Source: Halostella litorea
GTDB lineage: Archaea; Halobacteriota; Halobacteria; Halobacteriales; Natronoarchaeaceae
DNA length: 64,000 nucleotides
Assembly (NCBI RefSeq): GCF_004785955.1
Contig: NZ_SJER01000001.1
Location: 310,001-374,000, forward strand
Direction: 5' to 3'
Under the pieces are notes generated by a model that searched no databases, was not told the origin of the DNA, and saw only the letters and a list, made by a program, of their open reading frames with translations. Both the position numbers and the translations under genes were made by a program. Shown in pieces: positions 31,629-40,997 of this stretch. The stretch's first letter is position 1; every line of letters begins with the position of its first letter.

Positions 31629-33349
31629 GGCGGGATCAGGCGGTCGCACTCGGCGCGGGCACCGCGGACCTGGTCGTCCAACACGGCCGCGTCCTGCTGA
31701 CCGAGACGGGCGAGTTCCGCGAGCGCGACGTGGCGGTCGTCGGCGACCGGGTCGCCGCCCTCCCCGAGGACGCGAGCGCCGTCGTCGGCGACGACACCGT
31801 TGTCGTCGACGCCGAGGGCCGGGCCGTCGTCCCGGGGTTCGTCGATGCGCATACGCACGTCGACGTGTTCCAGACCGTCGAGACGGCGTACCCGAGCCTG
31901 CTGGAGGGCGGGACGACGGCGGTGGTGACCGAGGCTTCGGCTATCGGCGGCGCGTTCGGTGCCGACGGCGTCCGCGAACTGCTGGCCGCCGCGGCCGACC
32001 TCCCGGTCGCCGTCCGACCCACGGTGCCGCCCCACGCCTTCTTCGACACGTTCGGCGAGCCAGCGGACGAGGCGACCCGGGCCGCCCTGCTCGACCTGCT
32101 CGACGACGATCGCGTGGTCGGCGTCGGCGAGTCCGACTGGGTCCACGTCGTCGGCCGGGAATCGCCCGCCGACGAACTGTACGACCGCGCCCACGAGCGC
32201 GGGAAGCGCGTCATCGGCCACGGGGCCGGCTGCGCCGACGAGAAGCTCAGCGCCTTCGCGACGGTCGTCGACAACGACCACGAAGCCATCGCGGGCGAGG
32301 AGGTGACCGACCGCCTCGAACGCGGGATCCACCCGGTCGGCCGGAGCGGCTCCGTCCGGGACGACAGCGAGGCCATCGCCGACGCCGTCGCGCGTCACGA
32401 CGCCGATTTCTCGCTGTCGACCGACGGCGTCTGGCCGGCCGCGCTGGCCGACGGCGAGGCGATGGACGGTGCGGTCCGTCGGGTGATCGACCACGGCGTC
32501 GACCCGGCAGAAGCCATCCGGATGGCGACGCTCGCGCCCGCCCGACACTTCGGGCTCGACGCCCGCGGCTCGGTCGCGCCCGGCAACGTCGCCGACATCC
32601 TCGTGCTGGACGACCTCGAATCGGTCGCCGTCGACGCGGTCGTCGCCGGCGGCGACGTCGTCGTCCGGGACGGGAGCGCGACGGTCGGCCCGCGGGACCA
32701 CGACTACCCGGACGCGTTCTACGACTCCGTCGCCCTCTCCCCGACGCCGGAGACGTTCCGCGTGCCCGAACGCGCCGCGCGGGACGGCGCGGTCCGCGCG
32801 CTCGCGTACCGCCACGGGCTGATCACGACCGAGACGACCGTCCGTCCGGTGGTCGACGGCGACGCGCTGACTGCGGCGCCCGCGGACGACGTGGCGAAGG
32901 CCGCCCTGCTCGACCGCCGACCGGGCGAGGACGCCGCTTTCACCGGCTTCATCGCCGGCCTCGGGCTGGAGTCGGGCGCCGCCGCGACGAGCCTCTCCTG
33001 GGAGACGCCCGCCGTCGCCGTCGTCGGCGTCGACGACGACGCGATGGCGCGGGCGGTCGGCCGCGTCGCGGAGATGGGCGGCGGCTGGGCGGCCGTCCGG
33101 GACGGCGAAGTCCTGGCCGACCTCCCGCTCCGCGTCGCCGGCGTCGCGTCGGACCGGCCCGTCGCCGAGACCGCGGAGCGGTTCGCCGCGGTCGACGAGG
33201 CGGTCCGCGGGCTGGGGGCCGACGTCGCCCGGCCGCTGCTGGCGGTCCAGACCCTTGATTTCCTCGGCGTGCCGTCGCTGAAGCTGACGACGTCGGGCTA
33301 CGCGGACGTGTTCGAGCGCGACGTGGTCGGGCTGACGCCCGACGAGTAG
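31625..33349 (+). CDS. Adenine deaminase family protein
   Basis: A 574-residue amidohydrolase. The metal motif is VVPGFVDAHTHVDVFQTV (about residue 75). Later positions are AHERGKRVIGHGAGCADEKL, LSTDGVWP and EAIRMATLAPARHFGLD. The C-terminal part (GFIAGLGLESGAAATSLSWE ... VRDGEVLADLPL) is the adenine-deaminase (COG1001) C-domain. It likely converts adenine to hypoxanthine in purine salvage. It is co-translated with the MBL hydrolase. Confidence 0.85.
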   Translation: MRRDQAVALGAGTADLVVQHGRVLLTETGEFRERDVAVVGDRVAALPEDASAVVGDDTVVVDAEGRAVVPGFVDAHTHVDVFQTVETAYPSLLEGGTTAVVTEASAIGGAFGADGVRELLAAAADLPVAVRPTVPPHAFFDTFGEPADEATRAALLDLLDDDRVVGVGESDWVHVVGRESPADELYDRAHERGKRVIGHGAGCADEKLSAFATVVDNDHEAIAGEEVTDRLERGIHPVGRSGSVRDDSEAIADAVARHDADFSLSTDGVWPAALADGEAMDGAVRRVIDHGVDPAEAIRMATLAPARHFGLDARGSVAPGNVADILVLDDLESVAVDAVVAGGDVVVRDGSATVGPRDHDYPDAFYDSVALSPTPETFRVPERAARDGAVRALAYRHGLITTETTVRPVVDGDALTAAPADDVAKAALLDRRPGEDAAFTGFIAGLGLESGAAATSLSWETPAVAVVGVDDDAMARAVGRVAEMGGGWAAVRDGEVLADLPLRVAGVASDRPVAETAERFAAVDEAVRGLGADVARPLLAVQTLDFLGVPSLKLTTSGYADVFERDVVGLTPDE

Positions 33350-33359
33350 CGCCCGCGCG

Positions 33360-33893
33360 TCAGTACGTCGGGCTCTCGCCGGTGATCCCCTCGCGCTCGT
33401 TGACGACGCGGGCGAACGTAAAGAGGCCGTCCGAGAGGCGGTTCAGGTACTCGACGGCGAAGTCGTTTATCTCCTCCTCGCCCGCCAGCGCTACGACGCG
33501 TCGCTCCGCGCGGCGACAGACCGTCCGCGCGTGGTGGAGCCGCGCCCCCTTCTCGCTGCCGCCGGGGAGGATGAAGGACTCCAGAGGCTCCAGTTCGTCG
33601 TCGTACCCGTCGATCCACGACTCGACCCGGTCGACGTGTTCCTCGGCCACCACGGGGTCGCCCTCGTCGGGGTCCGGGTTCGCCAGGTCGGCCTGCACGA
33701 CGTGGAGGTGGTTCTGGACGCCGGTCAGCTTCTCGTCGACGTCGTCGTGGCCCGTCGGCGTCACCGTCCCGACCAGCGCGTTCAGTTCGTCGACCGTGCC
33801 GTAGGCCTCGATCCGCGCGCTGGTCTTCGAGACGCGGGACATGTCCCGCAGGTCCGTCATCCCCTCGTCGCCGCGGCCGGTGTAGATCTTCAT
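33360..33893 (-). CDS. PduO-type cob(I)alamin adenosyltransferase
   Basis: A 177-residue ATP:corrinoid adenosyltransferase that makes adenosylcobalamin. It has KIYTGRGDEGMTDL, YGTVDELNALVG, FILPGGSEKGARLHHAR, VCRRAERRVVAL and YLNRLSDGLFTFARVVN, the PduO signature series. The start at ATG 33893 is the conserved M-K-I-Y-T-G. It is convergent with the deaminase, with a 10-nt gap. Confidence 0.94.
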   Translation of the reverse strand: MKIYTGRGDEGMTDLRDMSRVSKTSARIEAYGTVDELNALVGTVTPTGHDDVDEKLTGVQNHLHVVQADLANPDPDEGDPVVAEEHVDRVESWIDGYDDELEPLESFILPGGSEKGARLHHARTVCRRAERRVVALAGEEEINDFAVEYLNRLSDGLFTFARVVNEREGITGESPTY

Positions 33894-33974
33894 GCGTCCA
33901 CCCACGGTCGGCCCGCACTTAGTATCCACCGCGAACCCGTCAGCGAGTCCGGGGACGCAAGCGCCGTGTCCGGA

Positions 33975-34373
33975 TTACTCCGCCTCGTCGTCCACCGAGA
34001 CCTTCCCGGCCGGCTCCTCGCCCTGCGGGTTCGGGTCCTGTGCCTCGATCACCGCGGCGTGTTCGACGTGTTCGACGCCGCCGCCGAGCCGGAGCTGGAC
34101 CGTCGAACCGGGGAGGTCCCCGTCGCCCTCGTCGGTCGGGTCCGCCGGGACGGAGACGGCGGTGACCCCCGTCACCGATATCTCGCGGCGCTGGATCGGG
34201 TCGCCGTCGTACTCCACGGTCTCCCAGGTGTCGCCCTCGAACTCCTCGACGTCCGCGCCGAAGTACTCCTCGCCGCCCTTGTCGAGGGAGTCCTCCGTCT
34301 GGGACTCCCCCGTCGTCCGGTTGTCGTCGAACTGGACTTCCTCGTGTTTGTACTGGTAGAGGTCCACTATCAC
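33975..34373 (-). CDS. Hypothetical acidic protein
   Basis: About 132 residues from GTG 34373 (VIVDLYQYKHEEVQFDDNRT), with ISVTGVTAVSVPADP and an acidic end. No domain is recognised. A TATA-like sequence 26-32 nt upstream favours GTG 34373 over an upstream TTG frame. Only the haloarchaeal composition and clean GC-rich codon use support it. Confidence 0.6.
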   Translation of the reverse strand: MIVDLYQYKHEEVQFDDNRTTGESQTEDSLDKGGEEYFGADVEEFEGDTWETVEYDGDPIQRREISVTGVTAVSVPADPTDEGDGDLPGSTVQLRLGGGVEHVEHAAVIEAQDPNPQGEEPAGKVSVDDEAE

Positions 34374-34471
34374 GGATCGAACTACCACGACGAGCGCCAA
34401 ATACGCTCAGGGAACATTCGGTATATCGATATGTGATTTACACGCTCCCGTCGAACCGCTCGAAACCAACA

Positions 34472-34479
34472 TGTTAAAC
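34472..34479 (+). promoter_or_regulatory. TATA box for the zinc-ribbon gene
   Basis: TGTTAAAC lies 25-32 nt before the ATG at 34504. It overlaps the alternative ATG at 34471 and so rules out the longer form. Confidence 0.45.
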
Positions 34480-34503
34480 TCCGTCCCGCCGGTACCGCCG
34501 GCC

Positions 34504-34680
34504 ATGGCTCAGGAGCTCGACCACTACTGTCCGTCCTGCGAGGACGACCGGACGTTCTGGCGCGCCGCGAGCACGAACCTCCACCTCGGCGAGAAGGTCA
34601 AGTGGCGCTGCCCGGAGTGTGACTACGCGTTCGTCCTGATCGACGGCATCGACTCCAGCGACGCGGACGTCGAGGCGTAA
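34504..34680 (+). CDS. Small zinc-ribbon protein
   Basis: A 58-residue protein with two CxxC knuckles (YCPSCEDDRTFW and RCPECDYAFVLIDG) 25 residues apart, forming a complete zinc ribbon. Single-ribbon proteins of this type (DUF7838-like, name from memory) are common in haloarchaea. Nucleic-acid or protein binding is inferred. Confidence 0.78.
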   Translation: MAQELDHYCPSCEDDRTFWRAASTNLHLGEKVKWRCPECDYAFVLIDGIDSSDADVEA

Positions 34681-35394
34681 CTTCACCGGACTTCGAGGCC
34701 GACCAGCGCCGAACCAGCAACACCGTTCTTTCCGTTTCGTCCTGGAAGCGCCAGCGTCGCCCCGGCCTCTCGTGTCGCGCTCCCTCGCGTGCGCGTATCA
34801 CTTATCGTTGCTTTCCGTCCGCGTGACGAAAATGTCACAAATGAGAGACGATACATAGATGAGTAGCGAGTTGAGGCGGGACTCGCCGGCCGGATCACGA
34901 TCCGTCGCTCCGCTCCCGGGACCGTACCGACGGAATCGAGCGAGTGGTGCTGTCTGGATTCTAGCAGCGACCGACGGTCACGGATCGGGAACTGATTCAG
35001 AGAACGGAGTCGGATCCCCGGTGGTCGTCGGGAAGCGTCGCGAACCTGCTGTGGCAATGACGAGACTCCGAACGATTCCCCGTCGGCGTCCGCGTTCACC
35101 CAGCATGGTTTCGGCGGTTGTGCGCGGTCGCCGGTGCCATCCGCGTTTCAGTACGTCGCTGAACGAAACGGCTGGACATCCGTCCGTGACCCTCTTCGTC
35201 GCCGTGACCCCCGGGATATCGTTCGAGACACGTCCCTCGGTCGCGTTGACGGATCTCGACGATATCAGGCCTGTTTGGGGCGGAAAGCGCGGCAGTTCAG
35301 GAACTGGTAAATTACATACAGCTATATCAAATTCGGGGGATCTGGCTTGTAGCCCCTCAGTACCGTCGTCGCCGCGAATCGAGGGATACGAGCG
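34681..35394. other. 714-bp stretch without a supported gene
   Basis: Open frames are present on both strands, but they are basic, Arg/Ser-rich and match no family I know. An IR GTGAC/GTCAC sits near 34823-34838, and AT-rich pieces near 34840-34860 and 35305-35332 look promoter-like. It may be a decayed gene or element. I cannot identify transposase, tRNA or repeat remnants. Confidence 0.5.
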
Positions 35395-35640
35395 CTATCC
35401 GCGACGCTCGCTGCCATGGCGCTCACAGAGCACGTCGCCCGCGTCCGTGTCGAAGAAAAACGAGTCGCCCGCCTCGATGGGGTCGCCGTCGACCGCACAG
35501 CCGTCGTCGTGCAGGAGGAAGTACTTCCCGCCGTCCCGCCCGGTCTCCAGCCGACCGGCGGCCACGGCGAACTTCACGATCCCCTCGCCGATCTGCGTCC
35601 GCTCGGCCGAGTCGGCGGTCTCGAAGTGGATCACCGGCAC
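35395..35640 (-). CDS. Hypothetical protein following gcvPB
   Basis: About 81 residues from GTG 35640 (VPVIHFETADSAERTQIGEG), with GGKYFLLHDDGCAVDGDPIE and a Cys near the end. No domain is recognised. It is tandem to gcvPB with about 37 nt between, so it could be the third gene of that operon. GTG 35634 is an alternative start. Confidence 0.6.
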   Translation of the reverse strand: MPVIHFETADSAERTQIGEGIVKFAVAAGRLETGRDGGKYFLLHDDGCAVDGDPIEAGDSFFFDTDAGDVLCERHGSERRG

Positions 35641-35677
35641 GGGCCGAGGTACGGCCGCGAGCCCCAAAACGGCGGGC

Positions 35678-37102
35678 CTACTCCTCCAGGGACTGCCAGG
35701 AGAGGCGCAGGTCGCGGGCCGCCGAGGTCTGGTCGATCCGCCGCGCCGCCGTCCGCTCGGGGGCGGACGCGAGCGCGTCGTCGTCCTCGTCCGCGACGGC
35801 GTCGAACGCAGCCGCGAGCTGGTCCAGCGTCTCGCGGTTCTCGATCTCCGTCGGCTCGGTCATCAGCGCCTCGGGGACGATCTCCGGCCACTTCGTCGTC
35901 GGCGGGTGGACGCCGTAGTCAAGCATGCGCTTTGCGACGTCGGCGGCGTCCTGGTCGCCGGCGCTGGCGACGAACTCGTGGTGGTACGGGCCGTACGGCA
36001 CGTCGTAGTCGATCCGCTCGCCGAGGTAGTTGGCGTTGAGGACGGCCTTCGCGCTGGCGTCGCGCAGGCCCGCGTCGCCGAGCCGGGCGATGTAGGCGTA
36101 CGCCTTCACCAGCACGAGCCAGTTGCCCTGGAAGCCGTGGACCTTGCCGATCGTCTCCGCCGGTTCGAACAGTTCGTACCCGTCCTCGCCCTCGCGGACC
36201 CGCGGGGTCGGGAGGAACGGTTCGAGGTCGGAGACGACGCCGACCGGGCCGGCACCGGGGCCGCCGCCGCCGTGGGGCGTGGCGAACGTCTTGTGGACGT
36301 TGTAGTGCATGATGTCGAAGCCCATGTCGCCGGGGCGGGCGCGGCCGAGCAGCGCGTTCAGATTGGCGCCGTCGTAGTACAGCAGGCCGCCCACGTCGTG
36401 GACCATATCGGCGATTTCCTCGATGTCGCGCTCGAAGAGGCCGAGCGTGTTGGGGTTGGTGAGCATCAGCGCCGCGGTGTCCTCCGAGAGCGCGGCTTCG
36501 AGGGCCTCTAGGTCGACGCGCCCGTCGTCGCCGCCGGGGAGTTCCACGACGTCGTAGCCGCCGAGCGCCGCGCTGGCGAAGTTGGTGCCGTGGGCGCTCT
36601 CGGGGACGATCACCTCGTTGCGGTCCCCCTCGCCGTTGGCCTCGTGGTACGCCTTCGCGACCAGGATGCCGGTGAACTCGCCGGCCGCGCCGGCCGGGGG
36701 CTGGAGCGTGACGGCGTCCATCCCGCCGATGCGGGCGAGGTAGTCCTGCAGGTCGTAGAGGAGTTCGAGCGAGCCCTGCACGGAGCCCTCCGAGCGGTCC
36801 GGGTGGACCGCGGCGTCGGGCAGCGCCGCCACGTCCTCCGTGAACTTGGGGTTGTACTTCATCGTGCACGACCCGAGCGGGTACGGCCCGCTGTCGACGC
36901 CGTAGTTCATCTCCGAGAGCCGCGTGTAGTGGCGGGCGATCTCGGGCTCGGAGAGTTCGGGGAGTTCGACGGCGTCGCGGGTGAGGTCGTCGGGGAGCGG
37001 CGACCCGTCCGTGTCGACTTCGGTCGCGTCCTTCTCCGAGAGGAGCGGCTCGTAGCCGTCGCCGTCGTCGTCCGACCAGCGAGCCTGGTCGAACGTCGTC
37101 AT
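35678..37102 (-). CDS. gcvPB: Glycine dehydrogenase (decarboxylating), subunit 2
   Basis: A 474-residue PLP enzyme subunit of the glycine cleavage P protein. It has the N-terminal [49 protein letters not shown], and the PLP lysine in [20 protein letters not shown]. Full length. The start overlaps the gcvPA stop by 4 nt. Together the two subunits decarboxylate glycine and load the lipoyl arm of GcvH. Confidence 0.96.
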   Translation of the reverse strand: MTTFDQARWSDDDGDGYEPLLSEKDATEVDTDGSPLPDDLTRDAVELPELSEPEIARHYTRLSEMNYGVDSGPYPLGSCTMKYNPKFTEDVAALPDAAVHPDRSEGSVQGSLELLYDLQDYLARIGGMDAVTLQPPAGAAGEFTGILVAKAYHEANGEGDRNEVIVPESAHGTNFASAALGGYDVVELPGGDDGRVDLEALEAALSEDTAALMLTNPNTLGLFERDIEEIADMVHDVGGLLYYDGANLNALLGRARPGDMGFDIMHYNVHKTFATPHGGGGPGAGPVGVVSDLEPFLPTPRVREGEDGYELFEPAETIGKVHGFQGNWLVLVKAYAYIARLGDAGLRDASAKAVLNANYLGERIDYDVPYGPYHHEFVASAGDQDAADVAKRMLDYGVHPPTTKWPEIVPEALMTEPTEIENRETLDQLAAAFDAVADEDDDALASAPERTAARRIDQTSAARDLRLSWQSLEE

Positions 37103-38436
37103 CGGGCCACCTCCCCGAGGGCGGCGACCAGTTCATCGGTCGACCCGGCGTTGGCGTCCGTGACGCAGAACTGCAGTTCGTGGTCGCCGAGGGCGTGGAC
37201 CGCGAAGCCCTCGGCCTCCAGATCGTCGGCGACCGCCGGCGCGGGCTGGTCGGTGTGGGCGACGAACTCCCGGAAGTGGTGGCGGTCGTGGACGGGGGCC
37301 TGCACGCCGTCGACGTCGTCGACCGCGCTCGCGAGGTCGCGGGCCTCGGTCACGCAGGTCTCGGCGAGGTCGACCAGCCCCGAGGGGCCGAGCGAGGCGA
37401 CGTGGATCGCCGTGCGGAGCGCGACCCACGCCTGGTTCGTGCAGATGTTGCTCGTCGCGCGCTCCCGGCGGATGTGCTGCTCGCGGGTCTGGAGCGTGAG
37501 CGTGTACGCCCGGCGGCCGGACTCGTCGTCGCTCGCGCCGACGAGGCGCCCCGGCACCTGCCGGACGTACTCCTCGCGGGTGGCGAAGAGGCCCATCCCC
37601 ATCCCGTAACTCGTCGGGAGGCCGAGGCTGGCGTCGCCGACGACGACGTCGGCGCCCACGTCGGCCGGCCGCTGGAGCAGGCCCAGCGCGACGAGATCGG
37701 TGCCGAGGACGAACAGCGCGTCGTGGTCGTCCGCGAGGTCGCCTATCTCGGCGAGTCGCTCCTCTATCGTCCCGCGGACCGAGGGGTTCTCGGCGTACAC
37801 CATCACCGTCTCGTCGTCCGCGAGGTCGGCCAGCGCGTCCACGTCGAGGTTGCCGTCGTCGTCGGGCACGTCCTCGACGACGAGGTCGGTGCCAGCGACG
37901 TAGTTCTCCAGCACGTCGCGGCGCTCCTCGCGGAGCAGTTCGGGGACGAGGACGCGGTGGCCGCTGGTCGCGCGGACGCGGTCGGCCAGCGTCGCGGCCT
38001 CGCCGAGCGCCGTCGCGGCGTCGTACATCGAGCAGTTGGCGATCCCGAGGCCGGTCAACTCGACGAGCATCGACTGGTACTCGAACAGCACCTGCAGGAA
38101 ACCCTGCGTGATCTCGGGCTGGTACTGGGTGTAGGACGTGAGAAACTCCGAGCGGAGCGAGAGGTGGTCGACGGGCGAGGGCACGTAGTGGTCGTAGTGC
38201 CCCCGGCCGAGGAACTCCGTCAGGTCGTCGTTGTCGCCGAGCGTCCCGCGGAGTTCGCGCCTGACCGCGCGCTCGCTGCGCTGCTCGATGCCGAACTCGC
38301 CGTCGAAGCGGACCGCGTCGGGGATGTCGAACAGATCCGCCTCGTCGTCGACGCCGACGGCGTCGAGCATCGCGGCGGTTTCCTCTGGCGTGTGCGGTGC
38401 GAACGGGCTGCCTGCCGCTGTGTCGTGTCCGGTCAT
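37099..38436 (-). CDS. gcvPA: Glycine dehydrogenase (decarboxylating), subunit 1
   Basis: A 445-residue subunit. Characteristic N-terminal [38 protein letters not shown], and [20 protein letters not shown] are followed by [19 protein letters not shown] and [20 protein letters not shown]. Two-subunit P protein is the archaeal and Gram-positive form. No close TATA box is seen; the nearest candidate (TCATAAGG near 38540) would give a leader of about 80 nt. Confidence 0.96.
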   Translation of the reverse strand: MTGHDTAAGSPFAPHTPEETAAMLDAVGVDDEADLFDIPDAVRFDGEFGIEQRSERAVRRELRGTLGDNDDLTEFLGRGHYDHYVPSPVDHLSLRSEFLTSYTQYQPEITQGFLQVLFEYQSMLVELTGLGIANCSMYDAATALGEAATLADRVRATSGHRVLVPELLREERRDVLENYVAGTDLVVEDVPDDDGNLDVDALADLADDETVMVYAENPSVRGTIEERLAEIGDLADDHDALFVLGTDLVALGLLQRPADVGADVVVGDASLGLPTSYGMGMGLFATREEYVRQVPGRLVGASDDESGRRAYTLTLQTREQHIRRERATSNICTNQAWVALRTAIHVASLGPSGLVDLAETCVTEARDLASAVDDVDGVQAPVHDRHHFREFVAHTDQPAPAVADDLEAEGFAVHALGDHELQFCVTDANAGSTDELVAALGEVAR

Positions 38437-38668
38437 GGTTGGCTGGAAGTCCCGTTGCCGGGGAGAGAAAGTCGCGTGGCCCGCGACGGACCGCGGGCGA
38501 TGGTCGAAAGCACGGGTATGGACACCTAACGACCCGGTCCTTATGATGGCCCCGGTTTGGCGCGGTCCCCGTTCACCCCGGCGGGCGGGTTGTGACTCGG
38601 TTAATCAATACCTCGGATAGTGTTAAAACCGCAACTCCTGAACCGTGTGCGTCACTTATTAGCACACG

Positions 38669-38995
38669 ATGGACGTTGACCAGCGGCTGATACGGATGGG
38701 ATTGCTCGAAGACTGCGACAGACGGCGGGTGGTCGAACACCTGCAGTCCAGGGATCCGAGGCCGGTGTCGTTGGACGAACTCGCCGAGAAGGTGTACAAA
38801 CCCCCGCCGGACGGCGAGCGGCCCCGGGACAAGGAAACCGTCGTGATCCAGCTTCACCACGTGCACCTGCCGAAACTGGCGTCCCAGGGGATCGTCACGT
38901 ACGACGCCGAGGCCCGGACTGCCCGGTACGAACCGGACGAACGGACCGCCGCGTCGCTGGAGGCCTTGCTCGAACTGGCTCCCGCCGACGACTGA
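38669..38995 (+). CDS. DUF7344-like winged-helix protein
   Basis: A 108-residue protein. It reads IRMGLLEDCDRRRVVEHLQS, PVSLDELAEKVYKPP, then KETVVIQLHHVHLPKLASQG and IVTYDAEARTARYEP: the wHTH layout of DUF7344 regulators. It lies between the two glycine-cleavage operons and is divergent from gcvPA, so it may control it; that is inference. Confidence 0.75.
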   Translation: MDVDQRLIRMGLLEDCDRRRVVEHLQSRDPRPVSLDELAEKVYKPPPDGERPRDKETVVIQLHHVHLPKLASQGIVTYDAEARTARYEPDERTAASLEALLELAPADD

Positions 38996-39016
38996 CGGTG
39001 GCGACGCAGCGTGGGG

Positions 39017-39313
39017 TCAGTCCGTCGACGTTCGACCGTCGGCGGGCCGCACGAGCACCAGTCCGCCCCCGCGGACGGTTATCTCGTAGCCCCCCGAAGT
39101 GAACGACACCGTCGGATCCGCCGTCCCGTCCGACCGGAGAAACGCGTCGAGTGCGGCCGCGTCGACGTCACCGAACAGCGGCGGCAGCGCCGTGGGGTCC
39201 CTGCCGGCCGCGTCCGCAACCGTCTCGGCGACGGCGACGGTCGGCGACGTCGTCGACCACTCGTAGCGGCGACGAACCGTGCTGTCGTCGGGAGCGGGTC
39301 CTCCGTCGGCCAT
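39017..39313 (-). CDS. HalOD1 output-domain protein
   Basis: A 98-residue protein with SPTVAVAETVADAAGRDPTA, LPPLFGDVDAAALDAFLRS and VSFTSGGYEITVRGGGLVLV, the HalOD1 pattern shared with the gene at 4101. It is convergent with the DUF7344-like gene, with a 21-nt gap. Signalling role inferred. Confidence 0.78.
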   Translation of the reverse strand: MADGGPAPDDSTVRRRYEWSTTSPTVAVAETVADAAGRDPTALPPLFGDVDAAALDAFLRSDGTADPTVSFTSGGYEITVRGGGLVLVRPADGRTSTD

Positions 39314-39773
39314 CGAGTGGACACACGGGACACCGCGACAATAGTGTTCGTGTCACTGTTGTTCCTATTCGAGTTACACGGAGACCGTTCGAGAAACTCC
39401 GCCGCGAAATGCGGACGGAGTCGGCACGCAGCGGATCAGTGGTTGGGACACATTTCCGGGCCGCGTGCCAGTTAGTCGCTCGCGCTCCCTGCGTATAACG
39501 ATTTTGTGATCAACTGAGTAAACGGCTTGACTGGGCCGTGGTACAGCGTGTCGGACGGGGATGACGTCCCCGGCTTCGGAGACGGTACGACCGACGCGTA
39601 GTGGGTGACGGGTAACCGACCATACGTCCCCCGGCGTGTCGCTACGGGCACGCCCGACTGCTCCGCCGTCCGTGCCGTCGCCGTGAACGCCGGCTTACAG
39701 TAACAACGCCTATCTGCCTCGGGGGAGAAACTCCGGGGACTACCGGGTCACCCCGGTTCGAAGGTTGGGACAC
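39314..39773. other. Regulatory intergenic region upstream of the TrmB-like gene
   Basis: A 460-bp region with no supported gene. A TATA-like CTTACAGTAA near 39694 and a perfect palindrome at 39742-39757 precede the TrmB-like gene. The middle has an AT-richer patch (about 39490-39530) with nothing I can name. Confidence 0.45.
39742..39757. promoter_or_regulatory. Palindrome ACCGGG-TCAC-CCCGGT before the TrmB-like gene
   Basis: Perfect 6-bp arms with a 4-nt centre, ending 16 nt before the ATG at 39774. The position suggests an autoregulatory operator or an mRNA hairpin near the start. Confidence 0.45.
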
Positions 39774-40592
39774 ATGGTTAGGGAGAACACGGTTGAGGAG
39801 GCGATAGACGTGCTTCAGCAGTTCGGCCTCAAGGAGTACGAGGCGAAGTGCTTCGTGGGGCTGACGCGCATGTCGACAAGCACGGCAAAGCAGTTGAGCG
39901 AGGTCGTCGACGTGCCCCGGACGCGCATCTACGACGCGATACGCGTGCTGGAGGCGCAGGGACTCGTGGAGGTACAACACACCAGCCCGCAGCGGTTCCG
40001 GGCGGTGCCGCTCGACGAGGCGACGGAGACGCTCCGAACCCAGTACGAGAGCCGCGTGGACCGCCTCCGGAACGCGCTCGCCGCGGCCGAGCCGGTCGAC
40101 GCCGGGGACGACGACCCCGTTCAGGAGGTGTGGTCGATGTCCGGGAAGACGGCCGTCGCGAACCGGGCGCACGAGCTCATCGAGGAGGCCGAGACGGAGG
40201 TAGTGCTGGTCGTCGCCAGCCAGGGACTCCTGACGGAGGGCCTGGTCGACGCGCTGAACGCCGTCGGCGAGGGGACCGACCTGCTGGTCGGCGCGGTGAC
40301 CGACGACCTGCGAAAGCGGGTCGAGGACGCCGTTCCGAACGCCGAGACGTTCGTCTCGGGGCTGGACTGGCTCCAGAGCGAGGACGACGGGAGCGACGGG
40401 GACCACGAGACGGCGATCGGCCGCCTCCTGCTGGTCGACCGGTCGACGATCCTCGTCAGTACGATCATTCCGGAGACCGGCGAGGAGCAGGCCGTCTTCG
40501 GGACGGGGTTCGGCAACGGGCTCGTCGTGATCTCGCGGCGGCTGATGGCACAGGGGCTCCTGACGGACCGGGACCCGTCCGCGGACGACTGA
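39774..40592 (+). CDS. TrmB-family transcriptional regulator
   Basis: A 272-residue protein. The N-terminal TrmB winged helix is LQQFGLKEYEAKCFVGLTRM, TAKQLSEVVDVPRTRIYDAI and LEAQGLVEVQHTSPQRFRAV. A coiled linker follows, then a C-terminal sensor-like domain (AETEVVLVVASQGLLTEGLV ... TGFGNGLVVISRRLMAQGLL). TrmB proteins sense metabolites, usually sugars; the ligand here is unknown. It is convergent with gcvH, with a 21-nt gap. The ATG at 39774 is chosen over a TTG three codons earlier. Confidence 0.85.
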   Translation: MVRENTVEEAIDVLQQFGLKEYEAKCFVGLTRMSTSTAKQLSEVVDVPRTRIYDAIRVLEAQGLVEVQHTSPQRFRAVPLDEATETLRTQYESRVDRLRNALAAAEPVDAGDDDPVQEVWSMSGKTAVANRAHELIEEAETEVVLVVASQGLLTEGLVDALNAVGEGTDLLVGAVTDDLRKRVEDAVPNAETFVSGLDWLQSEDDGSDGDHETAIGRLLLVDRSTILVSTIIPETGEEQAVFGTGFGNGLVVISRRLMAQGLLTDRDPSADD

Positions 40593-40613
40593 CCCCGGGG
40601 CGTCCCCGGCCGG

Positions 40614-40997
40614 TCACTCCACCTGTTCGCGGTACTCCGCGGCCGACATGAGGTCGTCGAGTTCGCCCTCGTCCGCGGCGGCTATCTCCAGCATCCACCC
40701 CTCGCCGAAGGGGTCGTCGTTGACCAGTTCGGGCGCGTCGAACAGCGCCTCGTTGACGGCCGTCACCTCGCCCGAGACGGGCGCGTACAGGTCCGAGACG
40801 GCCTTGATGCTCTCGATGACGCCGAACTCCTCGCCCTTGGTCACGTCGTCGCCGACGTCGGGCACCTCGACGAACACCACGTCGCCGAGTTCGTCCTGCG
40901 CGAAGTCGGAGATGCCGACGCGGACGGTGCCGTCGTCGTTCAGCGCCCACTCGTGCGATTCCATGTAGCCGCGGTCGTCGGGTGCGTCGAAGCTCAT
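40614..40997 (-). CDS. gcvH: Glycine cleavage system H protein
   Basis: A 127-residue lipoyl carrier. The lipoylated Lys is in [20 protein letters not shown], flanked by [20 protein letters not shown] and [13 protein letters not shown]. Normal length. The start overlaps the gcvT stop by 4 nt. Confidence 0.97.
   Translation of the reverse strand: MSFDAPDDRGYMESHEWALNDDGTVRVGISDFAQDELGDVVFVEVPDVGDDVTKGEEFGVIESIKAVSDLYAPVSGEVTAVNEALFDAPELVNDDPFGEGWMLEIAAADEGELDDLMSAAEYREQVE

Noticed and set aside
34859-36511. A 550-codon plus-strand frame covering the gene-poor island and the end of gcvPB
   Set aside because: It runs antisense through gcvPB, is basic and Arg-rich, and has no recognisable domain.
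38437-38560. A possible glycine riboswitch before gcvPA
   Set aside because: A leader of about 80 nt is possible, but I see no conserved glycine-aptamer core and such riboswitches are not established in haloarchaea.
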